Assembly (NCBI GenBank): GCA_021292105.1
Contig: CM037874.1
Span: forward strand, 57,328,539 to 57,392,538
Direction of reading: 5' to 3'
Length of the DNA stretch: 64,000 nucleotides
DNA from: Anadara kagoshimensis
Lineage: Eukaryota; Mollusca; Bivalvia; Arcoida; Arcidae
Of the stretch, positions 58,769-64,000 are shown piece by piece. Both the position numbers and the translations under genes were made by a program. The notes beneath the pieces are model-generated. The model ran no database searches. It was not told where the DNA came from and was given only the letters and a program-made list of their open reading frames with translations. Every line of letters starts with the position of its first letter. The stretch's first letter is position 1.

Positions 58769-59924
58769 CAGTGCTCAAATTAGATTTTGAAACGGGGAGA
58801 AGTGACTTCTCCCTCAGCCAAGATGAGGGAGAAGTTTTTCAAAACAGGGAGAAGTTTTTCCGCCGTGATATATAATACGCTGCCACGCGTGCTCCAAGCT
58901 GTTTGTCTTTATAAAAGGGAGGATCCCTATTTAGGACTTGCATATATATTAACGGGTACATAAATGTTATGTTAATTATCTAATTAAAAGAAACCAAGAT
59001 GTAAAATTCTTCTAAGATCTAATTAGGTCTATTTTACTTTTTTTTTTTTTTTTTTTGCAATGATAATGTGTAGAACTATATATGTACAAGCTCAGTGCCG
59101 CCATACTGATAATAATTTAACAAAAAATATTGTTCTTATGTTTATTGTAATTTAAAGGCTCTTTTATTAAATCAAAACACATTGATCATATAAACATGTC
59201 CTAATAATATTACATTTTCACATCACTAACACTGTCTAAATATTACAATGAAAATGTACAATTTCTTTTAATAATTAATTTTAAGAATACAATTATTATT
59301 AACATAAAAAAAATAAAAAAAAATAAAAAGAATAAATCTAGGCCCCCTATGTGCACTTTTATTTTCTGATTGAGTTATCCCCCTTGTTTAAAAGCACATG
59401 TATGTCATGAGCCTGACTCCAAATTTCTAGAGATGATATTACTCATTTTAAATCATTCAATCGGAAAATGCTTTTATTTATGGATTCCTTTGTGAGGAGG
59501 CAACATTCTGAGAAGGTCTGTCATTTTATTAAATTTTCATACAAAAAAAAACTGATCTACTATTTTGTTCAATACACCCCCCGCCCCCCCCCCATTTCCA
59601 TACTTGTACAGACGTTTTTTATAGCAAATATTTGAGGTTTGTCATCAAGATGGCATTCAATTACATCAGTCTACAGGTTGATGAATCCATGACATGCATG
59701 GATGATCTCAAGTTAAGCTAATTATCGGATTAAAACACCTGGATATATCGGGAGTTACCTGTGTTTACCTTTGTATGCATGTAATATACAGAGGTGCCTT
59801 GATGGGTTAAATAAACTTGTCAAAACTTAGGGCGACTAGAACTTCGCTTTTGGGACAGTTTAGGGCGAAGTTTTTTGAAACAGGGCGAAGATATCGCCCA
59901 ACTTCGCCCTTATTTTGAGCCCTG
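58769..59924. mobile_element. hAT-like inverted-repeat element (about 1.16 kb)
   Basis: Left end CAGTGCTCAAATTAG and inverted right end CAGGGCTCAAAATAAG match. Inside each end lies an alternating 'gggagaag' (left) or 'agggcgaag' (right) repeat. Flanks share 'tataa' but a clean 8-bp duplication is not visible. No transposase recognised. Class is a guess from the ends. Confidence 0.5.
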
Positions 59925-60556
59925 TATAATAGTGATGCTCAATAGAGCTGTAATCGTGCAACAAAATTAAAAAGGCATAGCAGAAATTCTAGGTTTCCAT
60001 AAATTTAAAAAAATTAAAAGCCAAACTTGTGAAATTATAGTCATTTTTAAAGTATTTTTCCTCAAATTTGCTAAAATAGGTTACTTATTGAAAGAATTCC
60101 TCAGAAATTAGTAGCCAGTGGCGATTTTGGCTACCAGGAATGGAAACATAGAGAAATTTTGACAATATCGTGATATTCTTAGATGAGTATGCTCAATATG
60201 AACTTGCAGTTAGCTAATTTATGTTTTTATGAACATGGTATGCATTGATACATGGTATATATTTATTACTTCACCCATCAGCAGCAGTAATTTGTTTGTA
60301 GTTCAGCACAACCACATGTTTAATCTGCTTAATCATGATCAATACACAACTGACACAATTATTTCAAAGAATTTTTTGTAAGTTATAAGGTTCAGCGATA
60401 TCGTGATGTAAGCTTTATTCCGCCATATCTCCATTGGCAAATCCCTGGTGCAGACGGTATATAATAACAGTACTAATGACCAATCAGACAAAAATTACCA
60501 AACAGAAACTAATTGATTTATAATTGAAAGTACTGGTACATTTTTGCATTATTACT

Positions 60557-60970
60557 ACATTGTACATCAGGAAGGCACGGTGGCTGAATGGATAAGATGT
60601 CAGTCTTCAAATCCAGGGTCTCTCACCGCTGTGAGTTCGAGTCCCGCTCAGACCACATGTGGGAAAGTGAATTTTCCTTGCTGTTGGCCTTTACTGATTC
60701 ACCTAGTATCAGTATAATGGACTGGGGGAGTGGTACGCTTGTCTGCGGCATACTGACTTTGTGAGCTAGCACGGTAAAGTCGCCCTGAGTGCTAGTACAA
60801 GGCAGACCATACAACATTCTCGCACTCCACATGCATACACAAAATTGTTCATTGATTAATCCATATTCATGTTAGAGATTACTGTAATTAAATAGTTCTC
60901 GTCGCGAATAGCTGAAAAATTGCTGCTGCGACGTTAAGCAACATTCAACTAACCAACCAACATTGTACAT
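60557..60970 (+). mobile_element. tRNA-derived SINE with 11-bp target-site duplication
   Basis: ACATTGTACAT at 60557-60567 is repeated at 60960-60970. Between them, the head resembles a class II (Ser/Leu-like) tRNA: 'ggcacggtggctgaatggat' (A box) and 'gagttcgagtcccg' (B box, 60631-60644). The middle is unrelated to the other SINE family, and the tail is 'gcgacgttaagcaac' plus 'aactaaccaaccaa'. Located in PPM1D-like intron 2. Confidence 0.85.
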
Positions 60971-61434
60971 AAGTAACAGATAAAGCTGACAATATCATAA
61001 TAAGTAGTTTAATTTGTGATTGTCAGCCATGTGTTCTTGCTTAGTGATGATACCTTCAAAATTTTAAATCTTGTGGTACCATCCCTGAATACAGACCTAC
61101 CATTATCTGATCACTGCCTACCATGTTGTTTCAGAAGGGACTTGACAACAATCCAGAAACTATTCACTTGATGTCAGTGATGATCATTTATTAAGTTCGC
61201 TGGACTGGCAACCGTCATTGGTAGTTGGCGATAATCGCGGCATCACTAATTTAGTAAATAATGCTTTTAAAAAAGACAACGTTTTCACAAATTTTGAAAT
61301 TTGACTATTAATAATTTTAAAACTGTGGAAACCTGACATTACCAAAAAATGCTTTGCTTCGAAAGCTGTGGACACGGAATTCTATTTAGAAATAGTGATA
61401 GGAAAGGTCAAATAATTAAAACCTTTTTTTCCAG
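60971..61434. other. End of PPM1D-like intron 2
   Basis: No feature seen; ends in 'ccttttttttccag'. Confidence 0.5.
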
Positions 61435-61615
61435 GACCACAAACCAGAAAGTCCTTCTGAGAAAAAACGAATCGAAGAGTGTGGTGGTCAGGTAGTAGCT
61501 AAAGCTGGTGTACAGAGAGTTGTATGGAATAGACCTAAAGTCAGTCATAAAGGACCCATAAGACGTAGTACACCTATTGACAAGATACCATTTCTGGCTG
61601 TATCTAGAAGTTTAG
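61435..61615 (+). CDS. PPM1D: PPM1D-like PP2C phosphatase, exon 3
   Basis: 181 nt, phase 0 in and phase 1 out (TTAG|GTAAGT). Encodes [20 protein letters not shown], then [20 protein letters not shown] and [11 protein letters not shown]. The VVW(N/K)RP...GP(I/V)RRST stretch is specific to PPM1D among PP2C enzymes, which supports the orthology beyond the general fold. Confidence 0.95.
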
Positions 61616-62404
61616 GTAAGTACAAGGCTCTCGCTGGGATGTTTTGGGGTCCCGATAATCTGCCACATATTCACAATTCAAAATCTGATTGTCTTTTAAC
61701 AATTACTATGTCAATTTTCACAATTTTGGAAATTTCAGTTTTAAAACAGTAATTTGCAGTTTTCAGAGTTATTCTGTGAACCTATATTTTTCTCCATATT
61801 TAAAATATGAAGTTGGTGTCTGAATTATATATTTGTGTACAAATTTTGCCATTCCAAATCAAATAACATTTTTCTGCAGAATAGTTGCATGAATTTTACA
61901 GACAAAAAATACAGATAATTCACAAGTTCATTAACTTTTTGATAGAGTGTATATTCTAGTTAATATGCAAATTAGCTATATGTTTAGCACTATTTATGTC
62001 ATGCCATTAATATTCAGGAATATAAAATCTATATGCACATTCTGGTACTTCATCCACTTTTTGATTGAATTGCGCACCACCATAGTTTGATAGTGTAAGT
62101 AAAAACATAGACCATCAGACAATTAACATGTATTGTTTACATCTGTCAATCATGGGGCAGAGTCCATTCTTTATAATTGAGAGGGTGTGCATTTTTATAA
62201 TGGAGAAGTATAAAATTGACTTGATTGCATAAAACGTTAGGATTCTTTTTACACGAAATCAACAATGAGCACTTTTATATTGACAATACTGTTAATAATT
62301 ACATCTGGCTTGGTATAATCCCTTCATTTTATATCTGAAATTGGAACTTAATTTAATGGATTTAGTTTACCAAGCAATTTGTCAACCAAGGAAGTGCAAG
62401 GAAT

Positions 62405-62455
<51 letters not shown>

Positions 62456-62956
62456 TTTCTGATAAATCTGGTTGCATTATTTCTTTAGAATATGTGATTT
62501 TTAGCTAACCTGACTAAAATATTATGTTCAATAGTTTCATCGTGTTGTTATTGTTCGTCTATTAATGTACGGTAAACAAAACGTTCCTTTTTCTGGTGCA
62601 ATACTGTTATACTTGAGTTCCAAAGAAGTAGACTTACATAGAAGCAGTGTTCAATCTGGGGCCATGTTGTCAATCAATGGGTCAACATAATAACATTATA
62701 TGTTAGAACTGGGATTGTTCAAAACTTAATTAAAACTAAAAAGGTAAGCCTACTCTGGCTCCCAGACAATTATTTTGTGGGACAAAGTTATTATTTTGGC
62801 TAAAATGGCACAAGTGTGGCTTCTAGATTGAACACTGTATAAGTTACGGTAATATAAATACATTTTTGGTTTTTATGTTGAATTTTATTGTTAATGTGTT
62901 TCTGGTGCAAGATAAATGTTTTTACCCTTCATATTATTTTACTTTCTATTGTCTAG
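61616..62956. other. PPM1D-like intron 3
   Basis: AT-rich, with a (CA)n microsatellite at 62408-62453. The acceptor is 'tctattgtctag'. No further exon or element recognised. Confidence 0.6.
62408..62453. repeat. (CA)n microsatellite
   Basis: About 23 perfect CA units. Confidence 0.97.
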
Positions 62957-63162
62957 GTGATTTATGGAGCTACAATTACTTAAATCAGCAGTTTGTGGTT
63001 TCCCCAGAACCAGAGGTTTCGGTGCGGAAGCTGGATCCCACCAGAGATAAATGTCTTGTAATTGGTTCAGACGGATTGTGGAACATGTTATCTGCAGAAG
63101 AAGCAGTGTCATTAGTTGTAGATTTAGAATATCACTTTGAATATAAAGTAATCAATGATCCG
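62957..63162 (+). CDS. PPM1D: PPM1D-like PP2C phosphatase, exon 4 (gene continues beyond the window)
   Basis: 206 nt, phase 1 in and phase 0 out (CCG|GTATGT). Encodes GDLWSYNYLNQQFVVSPEPE, then RKLDPTRDKCLVIGSDGLWN, containing the GSDGLW motif whose Asp binds metal, and MLSAEEAVSLVV. The remaining C-terminal residues, including the last metal-binding Asp (in the 'DN' motif), must lie in exons beyond 64000. Confidence 0.94.
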
Positions 63163-63189
63163 GTATGTATGACACAAATCTTTGTAATT

Positions 63190-63485
63190 AAAGTAAGGAC
63201 CACTATGCTAACTCAATTCGTAGAGTGTTCAGAGGTTGTGGGTTTGTAACCCAGCGGGGGTCTGAACAAGACTTGAAATTTGGTAGTGACTGTTGTTCTT
63301 TTGCCAAGTGCTTGGCATTTAGAATGAAAGTCAGGGGGTCCTTCTAAAGAGACCATAAAAACTGATGCCCCATGTCACGACACGCAAAGCAAATCAAAGA
63401 CGCCCCCACACATTGCCCTGAGTACACTGTAAAAGTAAAAAATTTCTGCCACTTAGCCTATAGCTGTTAAAAACTTGATATAAAG
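63190..63485 (+). mobile_element. tRNA-derived SINE right after PPM1D-like exon 4
   Basis: Begins about 28 bp beyond the exon 4 donor. Has A-box-like 'taactcaattcgtagagtg' and B-box-like 'gtgggtttgtaaccc', then 'ggtagtgactgttgttcttt', 'taaagagaccataaaaactg' and 'gccacttagcctatagctg'. Same family as at 962; no clean target duplication found. Confidence 0.7.
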
Positions 63486-63594
63486 TGCTGTTATATGGAT
63501 CACATCACCTCTCAGCACTTGGATTGGAATCCCGCGGATGGATCCCAGTGTTAGAAAGTTTGTTAGTTCACATGCCAAAGTTCATTGTTTTCTC

Positions 63595-63790
63595 CAGACA
63601 TTCAAATTTCCTCCACCATTTCCAGGGGTCCTACCATTTCTCCAGACATTCAAATTTCCTCCACCATTTCCAGGGTTCTACCATTTCTCCAGGCATTCAA
63701 ATTTCCTCCACCATTTCCAGGGGTCCTACCATTTCTCCAGGCATTCAAATTTCCTCCACCATTTCCAGGGGTCCTACCATTCCTATAGAT
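63595..63790. repeat. Four tandem copies of a 48-bp unit
   Basis: Unit 'cagacattcaaatttcctcc' plus 'accatttccaggggtcctac' and 'catttctc', starting at 63595 and 63643 and so on. Copies 3-4 have 'caggcattc'. The period is a multiple of three, which explains open frames here. Confidence 0.95.
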
Positions 63791-64000
63791 ATTTTCCTTT
63801 ATTTCCTTTAATATTTACCATTTCCTTTATTATTGTCACTGGTAGCTTCAGGAATTCAGAATGGGTACATTTTTCCCACATTTAGTACATATCTGAAGCA
63901 AGATGAACATTTATTTATTTCTAAAGCAGTAAGTTGCCAATATTTTATGTTTGTTAGTTAAAGGAGGAAAGGGAATGGTTGAAGGGGGGAGTGGGGGCCA
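63791..64000. other. Window edge, PPM1D-like intron 4
   Basis: No exon or element recognised; ends in G-rich sequence. Confidence 0.5.

Noticed and set aside
60568-60650. A genuine tRNA gene (Ser/Leu-like)
   Set aside because: It has A and B boxes, but the acceptor stem does not pair, and it continues into a 392-bp body bounded by a target-site duplication, so it is a SINE head.

Overview
The window is animal nuclear DNA. It is AT-rich, its genes have introns with GT-AG junctions, and it is dense in tRNA-derived SINEs, LINE relics, short inverted-repeat DNA elements and long satellite arrays. The mix (a PPM1D-type phosphatase, a divergent PIGZ-type mannosyltransferase, and an nSTAND-ankyrin gene of the kind greatly expanded in bivalves) suggests a mollusc, most likely a bivalve. 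That assignment is inference. No bacterial features, CRISPR arrays or operons are present.

Region 1 (1-18.8 kb, + strand) is the 3' part of a STAND/NLR-like gene. Three nearly identical 1.26-kb tandem units each carry a 63-nt, phase 1-1 mini-exon (779-841, 2038-2100, 3460-3522). A 75-nt relative follows (7621-7695), then a single 2.56-kb terminal exon (16154-18717) encoding an nSTAND3-like P-loop NTPase and ankyrin repeats. The mini-exons encode a 21-residue (three-heptad) segment with coiled-coil spacing, so tandem duplication would lengthen a coiled coil without changing frame or register. The intron before the last exon is almost entirely an 8.3-kb array of a 45-bp satellite.

Region 2 (18.8-28.1 kb) has no convincing gene. 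It holds LINE reverse-transcriptase relics, a second retroelement family with recognisable 3' ends, inverted-repeat elements and AT-rich repeats.

Region 3 (28.1-41.1 kb, - strand) is a divergent GPI mannosyltransferase 4 (PIGZ/SMP3-type) gene. Five exons can be traced: 41061-40533, 34121-33910, 30133-29185, 29115-28880 and 28831-28133. The first two junctions fit perfectly. Exons 3 and 4 each need a one-base shift to stay open, so the gene is either decaying or carries indel errors. Its introns hold short inverted-repeat elements and local tandem repeats.

Region 4 (42.3-52.75 kb) contains two more satellites: a 49-bp array that grows directly out of a retroelement 3' end, and a 9-kb array of a 20/28-bp unit with 1.1-kb higher-order periodicity, apparently inside a short inverted-repeat element whose ends lie about 9 kb apart. 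The 45-bp satellite of region 1 and the 49-bp satellite here both resemble the 3' end of the region 2 retroelement.

Region 5 (53.2-64 kb, + strand) has a LINE tail relic, then the first four coding exons of a PPM1D/Wip1-type PP2C phosphatase (55422-63162), with SINE and DNA-transposon insertions in its introns. The gene continues past the window. The three genes show no sign of working together.
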